Shown here: one piece after another, positions 34,531 to 43,303 of the stretch | Layout: the number at the start of each line of letters is the position of its first letter | Numbering within the stretch: position 1 is the first letter of the stretch | Assembly (NCBI RefSeq): GCF_900104535.1 | Contig: NZ_LT629710.1 | Coordinates: forward strand, 2,170,001 to 2,234,000 | Reading direction: 5' to 3' | Length of the DNA stretch: 64,000 nt | Source: Nakamurella panacisegetis | GTDB lineage: Bacteria > Actinomycetota > Actinomycetes > Mycobacteriales > Nakamurellaceae | Translations under genes and position numbers: made by a program | Notes under the pieces: model-generated | The model's database searches: none | What the model saw: the letters and a program-made list of their open reading frames with translations, nothing else | Told to the model about the DNA's origin: nothing

Positions 34531-36687
34531 TCACTCCTCGGACAGGCCGACCTTTGCGTGCAGTTTCCGCAGCGGGCCCGGCGACCAGAAGTTGGCCGGC
34601 CCGAGCAGGCGCATCACCGCCGGTACCAGGACGCCCCGAATGAGGGTGGCGTCGATCAACACCGCCAGGCCGGCCCCGAATCCGAACAGTTGGAGCATCG
34701 ACACCGATGAGGTCGTGAAGGCGAAGAAGCTCACCGCCAGCAGCAGCGCCGCGCTGCTCACGAGACGTCCGGTACGGGCGAGTCCGTGGGTCACGGCGTC
34801 CTGCAGGCCCGAACCGGCGAAGTGCAGTTCGGTGATCCGGCTGGCCAGGAACACTTCGTAGTCCATGGACAGGCCGAAGGTGATGGACAGCAGCAGCACC
34901 GTCATGGACGCGTCCATCGGGCGTGCGGTGGCACCCAGGAGCCCGATCAGGTGTCCGTCCTGGAAGATCCAGGTCACGACGCCGATCGACGCCGACAGCG
35001 ACAGGCCGTTGACCACCAGGGCGCGGAGCGGCTGCAGGACGCTTCCGGTGAACAGGAAGAGCAGGATGAAGGTCGTCACCACGATGATCAACAGCACCCA
35101 CGGCAGCTGGTGCCCGATGCCGGACAGTGTATCGGTGAGCGAGGCATCGGAACCGCCGACCAGGAAGACCGCCGCCGCGGTCCCGGGCGCGGCCGCTCGG
35201 ATCGCCTTCACCAGTGACTTCGCCGCCTCGGAGGCCTTCGGAGCGTCGGTCGAGACCTTCAGCTGCCGGTAGGACAGGGTGTCCGGCGTGGCGGTGCCGA
35301 ATTCGACGCCGGTGACGCCCGGGACCTTGCTGACGATCGCGCCCGCGGCCGTGGCCGTGGCCGAGTCGGTCGGTGTCGCCGAGACCAGCGTGATGACGGC
35401 GGTGGATTGCGACGGGTACTGCTGGGCCAGGATGGTGGCCACTTGGCGGCTGGCCGCGTCGGTCGGCAGCACCGAGGCGTCGGGCAGAGCGAATTTGATG
35501 CCCATCAGCGGTACGGCGGCCAGCAACAACACGACCAACACAGGGCCGCCCGTCCGCACCGGGTGCCGGAACACGGCGGTGGCGAACCGCAACCAGAACC
35601 GCGATTCGGCGTTGCGGGCCGTGCCGGTGAAGGGGAGGCGGCCGGCGTCGACGCGGCGGCCGAGCAGGGCCAGAGCGGCCGGGATCAGCACCAGTGCGCC
35701 GAGCGCGGCGATCAGCACCACACCGATCCCGGCGTAACCGAACGAGGAGAGGAAGTAGAGCGGGAACAGGATGAGGGTGGCCAGGGCGGCGACCACGGCC
35801 GCGGCCGAGAACAGGATCGTCCGGCCCGCGGTGGCGACGGTCCGGGCCACCGCGACATCGACCACCTCGCCGGCGGCCAGTTGTTCACGGAACCTCGCGA
35901 CCAGCAGGAGTCCGTAGTCGATGCCGAGACCGAGACCCAGGGCCGTGGTCAGGTTGATGGCGAACACCGAGACGTCGGTGATCGAGCCCAGCACCGACAG
36001 CTCGAAGAACGTCCCGGCGATGGCGAAGGCCCCGATCAGCAGGGGCAGCAGCGCCGCCACGACTGACCCGAACACCACGAGCAGCAGGATCAGGGTCAAC
36101 GGCAGGGCGATGGCTTCGGCCAGGACCAGCGAACTCGAGACGTGGCGGTTGATGTCGCCCAGGACCGCCGCCTGCCCGCCGACCTTGACCGTCACGCCGC
36201 CGCGTTCGCCGCTGAACTCGGCGGACAGATCGGCCGCGCGGGAGACCGAATGATCGCCCGAGATGACCACCGTGATCAGGCCGGAGCTGCGGTCGGTGGC
36301 GGCCAGGCCGGCCGCGGGGGTGGTCCAGTACGAGCCGGTTACCGTCACGTCCGGCTTCGAGGCGATGGCCGTGGTCAGGGCCGATCCGGCCGCTTTGCTG
36401 GGCGCGGAGTCGAGCCGTCCGTCGTCCGGGGTGACCACCAGCAACAGGTTGGGGTCGGCGGCAAAGTGGGCGTTGGTGATCGCGGCGGCGCGAGAGGAAT
36501 CACTGCCCAGATCTTCGAAACCGCCGGCCTTGAGTTTCCCGAAGGCGCCGACCCCGATGACGCCGAAGACCACCAGGGCGATTCCGCCCAGGATCAACAC
36601 CGCCTTGGCGTGCCGTCCGAGCCAGAGACCGAAACGGTAGAGAAGGCCGTCGCGGCGAACGGTCGGAGCGGTGGCGGTCTTGGTCAT
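34531..36687 (-). CDS. MMPL-family RND transporter
   Basis: A 718-residue RND-superfamily transporter of the MmpL/YdgH class. Two repeats each have one TM helix, an outside domain and five more TM helices. Both halves carry the proton-relay motif (GLGIDYGLLL about residue 255-264; FGLSMDYEVFL near 610). Family members export lipids, siderophores or drugs; the substrate here is unknown. The ATG at 36687 follows gtggggacc. It is divergent from a TetR gene with a shared operator, so it is probably induced by a ligand of that regulator. Confidence 0.9.
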   Translation of the reverse strand: MTKTATAPTVRRDGLLYRFGLWLGRHAKAVLILGGIALVVFGVIGVGAFGKLKAGGFEDLGSDSSRAAAITNAHFAADPNLLLVVTPDDGRLDSAPSKAAGSALTTAIASKPDVTVTGSYWTTPAAGLAATDRSSGLITVVISGDHSVSRAADLSAEFSGERGGVTVKVGGQAAVLGDINRHVSSSLVLAEAIALPLTLILLLVVFGSVVAALLPLLIGAFAIAGTFFELSVLGSITDVSVFAINLTTALGLGLGIDYGLLLVARFREQLAAGEVVDVAVARTVATAGRTILFSAAAVVAALATLILFPLYFLSSFGYAGIGVVLIAALGALVLIPAALALLGRRVDAGRLPFTGTARNAESRFWLRFATAVFRHPVRTGGPVLVVLLLAAVPLMGIKFALPDASVLPTDAASRQVATILAQQYPSQSTAVITLVSATPTDSATATAAGAIVSKVPGVTGVEFGTATPDTLSYRQLKVSTDAPKASEAAKSLVKAIRAAAPGTAAAVFLVGGSDASLTDTLSGIGHQLPWVLLIIVVTTFILLFLFTGSVLQPLRALVVNGLSLSASIGVVTWIFQDGHLIGLLGATARPMDASMTVLLLSITFGLSMDYEVFLASRITELHFAGSGLQDAVTHGLARTGRLVSSAALLLAVSFFAFTTSSVSMLQLFGFGAGLAVLIDATLIRGVLVPAVMRLLGPANFWSPGPLRKLHAKVGLSEE

Positions 36688-36712
36688 CTGGTCCCCACAT
36701 CGGCTCACCCGC

Positions 36713-36733
36713 TATGTTTACGGCGTAAACATA
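36713..36733. promoter_or_regulatory. TetR operator between mmpL and tetR
   Basis: Perfect 9-base arms TATGTTTAC (36713-36721) and GTAAACATA (36725-36733) around ggc. It lies 26 bases from the mmpL start and 48 from the tetR start, the usual site for repressing both divergent genes. It is markedly AT-rich for this window. Confidence 0.8.
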
Positions 36734-36780
36734 GGCGGGCCGTATTGGCGTCGTCAACCGTCGGGCCCGAACGGGGGACA

Positions 36781-37431
36781 ATGCGTGACATGAGCGCGGA
36801 AACAGGCGAAACCGAAACGACGGTGATCAGCCGGACGCGCGGATATCACCACGGCCATTTGGCCGAGGCGTTGTTGGACGCCGGGGTCGAGCTGGCGCGG
36901 ATCGGCGGCCCGGACGCGGTTGTGCTTCGGGGTGCGGCGCGTCGGGTCGGAGTGTCGGCCACCGCGGCGTATCGGCATTTCGACGGCCAGACGGCTCTGG
37001 TCACAGCAGTCAAACTGCGCGCCCTCGAGGAGTTGGCGACACAGATGCAGGCGGCCGGCCGGAAGGTCCCGGCATCGGATCCGGTCGCGCGCCTGGAAGC
37101 GATCGGACGGGCCTACCTGAATTTCGCGCTCACCGAGTCGGGCCTGTTCCGAACGTTCTGTATCGGGTTGCCGATGATGGAGGACATCGAGCTCACCACC
37201 GACGTCCGCGCCTTCGGGCTGCTCACCGAGATCCTCCAGGAGATGGAGTCGGCGGGCCTGCTCGATCCGACGATGGCGGCCGGTGCGCCGGTCTCGGCCT
37301 GGGCGGCGGTGCACGGACTGGCCATCCTCTGTCTGGACGGTCCGTTGTCCCACCTGCCGGAGCCGGAGCTGGAGCTGATCTTCCAGACCACCCTGAGGAT
37401 GGTGCTCGGTGGGTTGTCGGGACGCCGTTGA
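36781..37431 (+). CDS. TetR-family regulator (WHG-type C-terminus)
   Basis: A 216-residue TetR repressor. The DNA-binding domain lies at about residues 20-65, with RRVGVSATAAYRHFDGQTALVTAV containing the recognition helix. The C-terminal ligand domain resembles the TetR-WHG group (AWAAVHGLAILCLDGPL). It is divergent from mmpL with a shared palindrome, so it should repress the transporter and itself. ATG 36781 and ATG 36790 are both possible; the stretch gggggaca precedes the first. Confidence 0.87.
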   Translation: MRDMSAETGETETTVISRTRGYHHGHLAEALLDAGVELARIGGPDAVVLRGAARRVGVSATAAYRHFDGQTALVTAVKLRALEELATQMQAAGRKVPASDPVARLEAIGRAYLNFALTESGLFRTFCIGLPMMEDIELTTDVRAFGLLTEILQEMESAGLLDPTMAAGAPVSAWAAVHGLAILCLDGPLSHLPEPELELIFQTTLRMVLGGLSGRR

Positions 37432-37443
37432 CCCCCCGGTCGG

Positions 37444-38037
37444 TCAGGTCCGGGCGGTCAGCCGGGTGGACGGGTCGAGGCACCAGGCCAGCACCGACGG
37501 CCATCGACCGTATCCGGCGGTCAGATCCAGGTGACCGGCCCCGGGTATGACATCGGTGTCGATGGCCAATGGCGTCCCGTAGGTCGCGGCCGCGCCGTCG
37601 GGGTGGTACGGGTCGTCGTCCGAGGCGACCAGACGCACCGGTCCGGACGAACTGGCGGCCAGCTGTGCGGCCGTCACCGTCGGCTCCGCGAAGGCGGCAA
37701 CCTCGGGGATCCCGGCCAGGACGGCGGGGGACGGCGGGGCCACCAACAGGACCCGGTCCGCCGAGACGGTCCCGAGGGCGGCGGCGTGCAGCCAGGCGAC
37801 GGCGGCCAGGCTGTGGGTTACCACCACCCGGTGTCCGGTCGGCATGGCCGCGACCAGTGCGGACATCTTGCCCAGCCATGCCGCCCGGTCGGGGTGGTCC
37901 GGGTCGGGCAGCGGCGGGTAGGAGACCGGGTGTCCGGCCGCCCGGAGATCGTCGGTCAGCAGGTGCTGCCAGTGCCCGGCCGGTCGGTGGTTCTGGAAGC
38001 CGTGCAGGACAAGGAAACTGGGGCGCGTCTCGGGCAA
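37444..38037 (-). CDS. RBBP9/YdeN-type serine hydrolase
   Basis: A small 197-residue alpha/beta hydrolase of the RBBP9/YdeN family. The oxyanion start is FLVLHGFQN, the nucleophile S76 lies in VVTHSLAAV, the acid is probably in ASDDDPY, and the histidine is in GAGHLDLTAGYGRWP, the typical family end. The elbow is THSLA, as usual for this family, in place of GxSxG. The substrate is unknown. It starts at ATG 38037 and ends 12 bases from the convergent tetR gene. Confidence 0.85.
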   Translation of the reverse strand: MPETRPSFLVLHGFQNHRPAGHWQHLLTDDLRAAGHPVSYPPLPDPDHPDRAAWLGKMSALVAAMPTGHRVVVTHSLAAVAWLHAAALGTVSADRVLLVAPPSPAVLAGIPEVAAFAEPTVTAAQLAASSSGPVRLVASDDDPYHPDGAAATYGTPLAIDTDVIPGAGHLDLTAGYGRWPSVLAWCLDPSTRLTART

Positions 38038-38147
38038 CGGGGATCCTCCTGATCGATGAGGGCACAGGCTACCGGCCGGCGGTGATCAGGTCGGAGCGGT
38101 CCTCGTCATTCCGAACAGCGGAAGCCCCCGTGTGCTCGAGACCCGCG

Positions 38148-40520
38148 TCAGTTGGTCAACAGCTGGTAGTCGGGATTGGCGATGACGTACCCGGCGTCCT
38201 GCTGGAGCGAACGGCCCTGGACCCGGAGCAGCCGGCCCGGTTCGATTCCGGCGACGGTGCGCCGTCCGTAGAACTGAACCGTGAGATTGCCGGTCGAGTC
38301 GGCGATCTCGCAGACGAAGGTCGGGCTGTCGCCGACGCAGCCGACCCTGACCGTCCGCACCCGTCCCTGGACGTTGCAGGAATCGCCGGACACCAGGTCG
38401 CGGATCGGGACCGCACCGGCCGGCGGTTCGGGCGCGGCGTACTTCAGGATCGCGGTCCGGGTCGACCCGGTCGGGCGGTCGGCCAACACCGCGGTCACCG
38501 GTCGCGCCGGTGGCTCCGGGAGATCGGCTCGCCGATCCTCCTGCATCGAGGTGATCTTGGCGTTCGTGTCGTAGGGAATGATCGTGGCCGTGGCGTTGGG
38601 AATTCGGCTGATCAACCGCGCGAGATGGTCTGCCGTCCGGTCGTGCAGCAGGCGGCCGAGCATGGTGGCGTAGCTGCGTCGCGGCAACAACACCGTCACC
38701 TCGGTGCGGGGCCTGGCCTCTCTTGCGATCATCTCCAGCGTGGCCCGGCCCAGGCGCCGATCAGGGCAGTCGACCAGTTCCAGGGGGACGATCTGGGCGG
38801 CTCGCTGCCACTTCTTCGAGAGCCGATCGGCGTGCGCGCTGTCGAGCACGAAATGCACGGCACGGAGCGTGCTCGGACGCAGGCTCTGCCCGTACCGAAG
38901 CGCCTCGACCGAAGCCAGATCGAGGGCGTCGACGAAGACCAGCACCGTGTGGTGCGAGTACTTGGTGCCCGCCGAGAGCCGTTCGGAGTCGAGGTCGCGC
39001 AGCACCTCGGCCTCCGTCCGGTACTCGCGATTGAGTCGGATCAGCGCGAACACCAGTACCGGGAACAGGATCACCACCACCCAGGCGCCCTCGCTGAACT
39101 TCACCACCGCGAAGATCAGAACCACGATCAGCGACGTGGTGCCGGCGGCCACGTTGAGCGCGATCTTGCGCCGCTGGCCCGGACCGCCGTGGGTCCGAAA
39201 GTACTTGGCCATGCCGAAACCGGCCATGGTGAACCCGGTGAAGACGCCGATCGCGTAGAGCGGGACCAGGGCGTCCAGCTTGCCGTCGGTGGCGACCACC
39301 AGGACCAGCGCCACCGCCGTGAGCACCATGATCGCGTTGGAGAACACCAGCCGATGCCCGCGCTTGCGGAGCTGGCGAGGCAGGAACGCGTCGTCGGCGA
39401 CGAAGCTGGCCAGGAACGGGAAGCCGTTGAAGCTGGTGTTGCCGCCGGTGTACAGGATGATCGCGGTGGCCGTCTGCATGACCCCGAACAGGATGTTGCC
39501 GACCACCCCGTGCCCGAACACCAGGCGGGCTTCCTGGCTGATCACCGACGGGAACCCGTCGGCGTACGGCGTGGCGTGGGTGAAGTGGGCCAGCAGGGAG
39601 ACCCCACAGACCAGGAAGCCCAGAGTGCAGGCCATGACCAGCATGGCCTTCCTGGCGTTCTGCCCTTCCGGGCAGCGGAACATGCCCACCCCGTTGCTGA
39701 TGGCCTCCAGACCGGTCAGCGAGGAACCGCCGTTGGCGAAGGCACGCAACAGCACCATCGCGGTCGCGCCCATCACGAAGCCGTTGGCGTGGCCGATGTG
39801 CACGCCCTGCAAATGCGTCGGGTCGATCTGCGGCAGGTTGCCCATCAACTCCCGGATGATGCCGACGATGATCATGGAGCCGGCCACCAGAGCGAAGAAG
39901 TAGGTCGGCAGGGCGAACGCCTTGCCGGCCTCCTTGATCCCGCGGAGATTGCCCCAGCACAGCAGCAGGATCATGCCGACGTCGATCAACACCGGCCGAG
40001 GACCGACGCCGAGCACCGGGAAGGCCGACACAACGGCCACCGTCCCCGCGGCGATCTGCACGGCCACGGTCACGACGTAGTCGATCAGCAGGGCGACCGC
40101 GGCGACCTGGGCCACCCGAGGGCCGAAGTTCTCCTTGGCCACGATGTAGGACCCGCCGGCCTTGGTGTACACCGACACCACCTGGCGGTAGCAGATGGTC
40201 AACAGCACCAGGATCGCGATCACGACCCCGGTGATCGGCAGCACCAGGGTGAAGGCGCCCAGCGCGGCGTACGGGAGCAAGGCGGTCAGGATCTGCTCGG
40301 TGCCGTAGGCCGAGGACGAGATGCAGTCCGGGGCCAGGACGCCCAACGCCAGGAACTTCCCCAGCCGCTCGTGCTTGAGCTGGTCGTTGGTCAACGGCGG
40401 TCCGAGCAGGCGGCGCTTGACGCGGTAAGACAGCCGCTCTGGGAGGTTCAGGTCGGGGAGGACGGCGGAGGATGCCGCGATGGGGGTGGGTGACACGGCC
40501 CGAGTGTCGGCGGGGCACAC
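38148..40520 (-). CDS. APC-superfamily permease (KimA-like) fused to USP-like and OB-fold domains
   Basis: A 790-residue transporter. A cytosolic head (1-60) is followed by about 12 membrane segments (60-500) with the APC/KimA-like pattern DCISSSAYGTEQI, SVYTKAGGSYIVAKENFGP and LTGLEAISNGV. Next comes a cytosolic USP-like alpha/beta domain (about 515-650, HTVLVFVDALD). It ends with an OB-fold-like domain (about 703-790, CNVQGRVRTVRV and FVCEIADSTGNLTVQFYG). Relatives are K+ or amino-acid symporters. In mycobacteria an OB-fold protein gene lies near a related permease and K+ genes as a separate gene; here it is fused. The start is GTG 40520 or GTG 40496. Confidence 0.82.
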   Translation of the reverse strand: MCPADTRAVSPTPIAASSAVLPDLNLPERLSYRVKRRLLGPPLTNDQLKHERLGKFLALGVLAPDCISSSAYGTEQILTALLPYAALGAFTLVLPITGVVIAILVLLTICYRQVVSVYTKAGGSYIVAKENFGPRVAQVAAVALLIDYVVTVAVQIAAGTVAVVSAFPVLGVGPRPVLIDVGMILLLCWGNLRGIKEAGKAFALPTYFFALVAGSMIIVGIIRELMGNLPQIDPTHLQGVHIGHANGFVMGATAMVLLRAFANGGSSLTGLEAISNGVGMFRCPEGQNARKAMLVMACTLGFLVCGVSLLAHFTHATPYADGFPSVISQEARLVFGHGVVGNILFGVMQTATAIILYTGGNTSFNGFPFLASFVADDAFLPRQLRKRGHRLVFSNAIMVLTAVALVLVVATDGKLDALVPLYAIGVFTGFTMAGFGMAKYFRTHGGPGQRRKIALNVAAGTTSLIVVLIFAVVKFSEGAWVVVILFPVLVFALIRLNREYRTEAEVLRDLDSERLSAGTKYSHHTVLVFVDALDLASVEALRYGQSLRPSTLRAVHFVLDSAHADRLSKKWQRAAQIVPLELVDCPDRRLGRATLEMIAREARPRTEVTVLLPRRSYATMLGRLLHDRTADHLARLISRIPNATATIIPYDTNAKITSMQEDRRADLPEPPARPVTAVLADRPTGSTRTAILKYAAPEPPAGAVPIRDLVSGDSCNVQGRVRTVRVGCVGDSPTFVCEIADSTGNLTVQFYGRRTVAGIEPGRLLRVQGRSLQQDAGYVIANPDYQLLTN

Positions 40521-40546
40521 GAGAGGGTCAACGCACCGGGGTCGAT

Positions 40547-40564
40547 CTTGACGAATTCTTGACG
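40547..40564 (-). promoter_or_regulatory. tandem 7-mer CTTGACG, 11-base period, upstream of the permease
   Basis: CTTGACG occurs at 40547-40553 and 40558-40564 with a 4-base aatt spacer (CGTCAAG in gene direction). The layout fits an OmpR-type response regulator site 27-51 bases upstream of the permease start. Confidence 0.4.
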
Positions 40565-40761
40565 GCCAACGACCGGCACTGATCTGAACTCGCAGGTCAG
40601 AGCGTTCAGCGCGACACCACTGCCCAGCAGTTTCGATCCCTTTGCGGCCATCGACAGGCCCCGAGAGCCCGAAAGGCCCAGGACCTCGTGTTTAGCGCTG
40701 CTTCTCATTCCGCGTGTCCTCACCTGTATGCCAACGCGCCGTTCACTCTGTCGAGATCTGT

Positions 40762-40774
40762 CTTACGGTGTATG
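40762..40774. promoter_or_regulatory. candidate TetR operator upstream of tetR-FAH-pxpA
   Basis: CTTAC-ggt-GTATG is a near-palindrome of the CTTACnnnGTAAG kind, one mismatch from perfect. A further GTAAG follows at 40784-40788. It is placed 131 bases before the TetR gene. Confidence 0.35.
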
Positions 40775-40904
40775 ACTTGAGATGTAAGGCAGCAAGAGCC
40801 GTCGTAACGTGTGTGGCACGCCCCACGAGGGTGGACCCGATGTCGCGGATTCGCCCGCGGAGCGAACTGGCAGATGTGGATCGGCCGCTAGTGAAAGGCT
40901 TCAG

Positions 40905-41570
40905 ATGAGTGCGGACCGGGTCCCGTTGACGAGGGAGCGAATCGTCCAGGCCGCGCTCGGGTTGGCCCGCCAGGAGGGTCTGGCCGGCGTATCCATGCGC
41001 AAGCTCGCCCAGGAACTCGGCGTCGAGGCCATGTCCCTCTACCACCACGTCCCGAACAAGCGGGCCCTGCTGGTCCTGATGGCCGATCGTTCGCTCGCCA
41101 CTCTCCGCCCGGTCGACCCGGCGACGCCGTGGACGGAGCGCCTGACCGGACTCCTCCAGGACATCTTCCACGCCGGTATGGAGAATCCGGCCATGATCTC
41201 CGTGCTCGTCGCGCAGGAACTCGACGCCCCCGACGTCAACGTCTCCGGTCGCTCGGCCATCGAGGTGATCGATTCCATCCTGGAGATCCTGGCCGATTCG
41301 GGGCTGTCGGCTCAGGATCAGGTGCACGCCTACAACTCGCTGATAAGTCTGGTCTGCGGGTTCGTGCTCGGTCCGGCGCTGGCCCTGACACCGGCTCCGC
41401 CCAACGAATCCGTCCGGGAGCAGCGCCGTCTGAGCGGCGCCGCGGTCGAGACGTTGCCGGCCCTGGCCGGCGTGCTCGACCGGCTCCATACGGCCGACGC
41501 CGCGGCCGATCTGAGGTTCAGCCTCGATCTCTACGTCGGCGCCCTCGACCGGCTGGCCGCGTCGAAGTAG
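40905..41570 (+). CDS. TetR-family regulator (TetR_C type)
   Basis: A 221-residue regulator. The N-terminal helix-turn-helix (about 10-55) includes GVSMRKLAQELGVEAMSLYHHVPNKRALL, close to the classical tetracycline-repressor subgroup. The C-terminal domain has the long helices of that group (SLVCGFVLGPALAL). It starts at ATG 40905 after aaagg. It lies 66 bases before the FAH-family gene, and probably controls that operon and its own expression. Confidence 0.85.
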   Translation: MSADRVPLTRERIVQAALGLARQEGLAGVSMRKLAQELGVEAMSLYHHVPNKRALLVLMADRSLATLRPVDPATPWTERLTGLLQDIFHAGMENPAMISVLVAQELDAPDVNVSGRSAIEVIDSILEILADSGLSAQDQVHAYNSLISLVCGFVLGPALALTPAPPNESVREQRRLSGAAVETLPALAGVLDRLHTADAAADLRFSLDLYVGALDRLAASK

Positions 41571-41636
41571 CGATGACGGCCTCGTCCGGGTGGCCTGGGC
41601 CGGTCGCCGGTCGTCGCGCCGGGTAGGTTCGCGTTC

Positions 41637-42482
41637 ATGAAGCTGCTACGGGTCGGACCCGCGGGATCGGAGATCCCCGTCGTGATGGATCGGACCGGTG
41701 CGACGTTCGACGCGTCGGGCATCACCACCGAATTCGACGGGGCGTTCTTCGCCGGCGGCGGACTGGCCCGACTGGCCGCGGCGGCCGGTCGGCTCCCCTC
41801 GATCGACATCACCGGACGCCGGCTGGGGGCGCCGATCGCGCGGCCGGGGGCGGTGCTGTGCATCGGCATGAACTACGTCGCGCACGCAGCCGAGACCGGC
41901 TCGCCCCCGCCGGCCGTACCGATCCTGTTCTACAAGTCGCCCAACACCGTGGTCGGGCCGAACGACGAGGTGCTGATCCCGCGCGGGTCGAGCAAGACCG
42001 ACTGGGAGGTGGAACTGGGCGTCGTCATCGGGTCCACCGCGCGCTACCTGCCGTCCCGGGAGGCGGCGCTGGAGTGCGTCGCCGGGTACGCGGTGTCCAA
42101 CGACGTCTCCGAGCGCGCCTTCCAACTCGAGACCAGCGGCGGGCAGTGGTCCAAGGGCAAGAGTTGCGAGACGTTCAACCCGCTCGGTCCCTACCTCGTC
42201 ACCCCGGACGAATTGGGCGACCCGCAGGACCTGCGGCTGCAGAGCTGGGTGAACGGCGAGCCGCGTCAGGATTCCAACACGTCCGACATGATCTTCGACG
42301 TCGCCGAGATCATCTATCAGCTGAGCCAGGTTCTCGTCCTGGATCCGGGGGATCTGGTCAACACCGGAACCCCGCAGGGCGTTGCCCTGTCCGGCCGATT
42401 CCCGTACCTGCAGCGGGCTGACGTGCTCGAACTTCAGATCCAGGGTCTGGGCCGGCAACGTCAGGTGATCGGCCAGGCGTGA
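41637..42482 (+). CDS. fumarylacetoacetate hydrolase-family protein
   Basis: A 281-residue FAH-fold enzyme. The metal site acidic residues are E124 and E126 in DWEVELG, with the downstream NDVSER and [18 protein letters not shown] stretches typical of the family (acylpyruvase, 2-hydroxyhepta-2,4-diene-dioate isomerase, oxaloacetate decarboxylase-like). The exact reaction, a C-C bond hydrolysis or decarboxylation of a 2-oxo acid, cannot be fixed. Its stop overlaps pxpA by 4 bases (GTGA). Confidence 0.88.
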   Translation: MKLLRVGPAGSEIPVVMDRTGATFDASGITTEFDGAFFAGGGLARLAAAAGRLPSIDITGRRLGAPIARPGAVLCIGMNYVAHAAETGSPPPAVPILFYKSPNTVVGPNDEVLIPRGSSKTDWEVELGVVIGSTARYLPSREAALECVAGYAVSNDVSERAFQLETSGGQWSKGKSCETFNPLGPYLVTPDELGDPQDLRLQSWVNGEPRQDSNTSDMIFDVAEIIYQLSQVLVLDPGDLVNTGTPQGVALSGRFPYLQRADVLELQIQGLGRQRQVIGQA

Positions 42483-43240
42483 TCGCGATCGATCTCAACG
42501 CCGACCTGGGCGAGAGTTTCGGGTCCTGGACGCTCGGTGACGACGACGCCATGCTCGAGGTGGTCACCAGTGCCAACGTGGCCTGCGGGTTCCACGCGGG
42601 GGACCCGTCGACGCTCTGGCGCACAGTGCACGCCGCGGCCCGGCACGGAGTGGTGGTCGGCGCCCAGGTCGGCTATCACGACCTGGCCGGTTTCGGCCGG
42701 CGGTTCATCGACGTGGAGCCGGAGGACCTGGCGGCCGACGTCATCTACCAGATCGGTGCGCTGGCCGGCGTGGCCCGGGCGGCCGGAACCCGCGTCCGGT
42801 ACGTGAAGCCCCACGGCGCGTTGTACAACGCGATCGTCGGGCACGCCGACCAGGCGGCCGCCGTGGTGGCCGCCGTGACCGCCTACGACGACGACCTGGC
42901 TGTGGTCGGACTGCCGGGGTCGGCGTTCCTGGCCGCGGCCGAGCGCGCCGGGCTGCGGACAGTGCGGGAGGCGTTCGCCGACCGGGCGTACGCGGCGGAC
43001 GGGACATTGGTGTCGCGACGTGAGCCGGGCGCGGTCCTGCACGATCCGGAAGAGATCGCGACCCGGATGGTGGACCTGGTCACGTCCGGGCGGATCCGGG
43101 CCGTCACCGGCGAATCGATTGCCGTGCAAGCCGATTCGATCTGCGTGCACGGTGATTCGGTTGGTGCGGTCGGGATCGCCCGGGCCGTGTACGAGGCGTT
43201 GACCGCAGCGGGGACCCGGGTGCGGTCGTTCGTCGAGTGA
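42479..43240 (+). CDS. pxpA: 5-oxoprolinase subunit A (LamB/YcsF family)
   Basis: A 253-residue PxpA-type protein, with [11 protein letters not shown] at the N-terminus, then [37 protein letters not shown] and SICVHGD. These are the standard LamB/YcsF blocks. In B. subtilis and E. coli, PxpA works with PxpB and PxpC in ATP-dependent opening of 5-oxoproline to glutamate; no pxpB or pxpC lies here. It starts with GTG at 42479, coupled to the FAH gene. Confidence 0.9.
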   Translation: MIAIDLNADLGESFGSWTLGDDDAMLEVVTSANVACGFHAGDPSTLWRTVHAAARHGVVVGAQVGYHDLAGFGRRFIDVEPEDLAADVIYQIGALAGVARAAGTRVRYVKPHGALYNAIVGHADQAAAVVAAVTAYDDDLAVVGLPGSAFLAAAERAGLRTVREAFADRAYAADGTLVSRREPGAVLHDPEEIATRMVDLVTSGRIRAVTGESIAVQADSICVHGDSVGAVGIARAVYEALTAAGTRVRSFVE

Positions 43241-43303
43241 ACTGGGTGGATCGGCCCGCCGCGGCCTGATCGGACCGGTGGGATCGACGTCTTTCCCGGG
43301 ACC

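Larger units (their letters stand above)
40521..40904. other. 384-base intergenic region between permease and tetR
   Basis: Divergent promoter region with no gene: frames here lack ribosome sites and homology. It contains the CTTGACG direct repeat near the permease start (40547-40564) and the TetR-like half-palindrome near the regulator (40762-40774). It is more AT-rich toward the tetR side. Confidence 0.6.

Noticed and set aside
34064-34861. Plus-strand gene downstream of the stress-sigma promoter match
   Set aside because: Its protein is Arg/Cys/Pro-rich, starts inside GT87 and ends inside mmpL; no family features.
37569-40493. 974-codon plus-strand open frame opposite the APC permease
   Set aside because: Gln/His/Arg/Gly-rich composition from reading GC-biased third positions antisense; the permease on the minus strand has clear domains.
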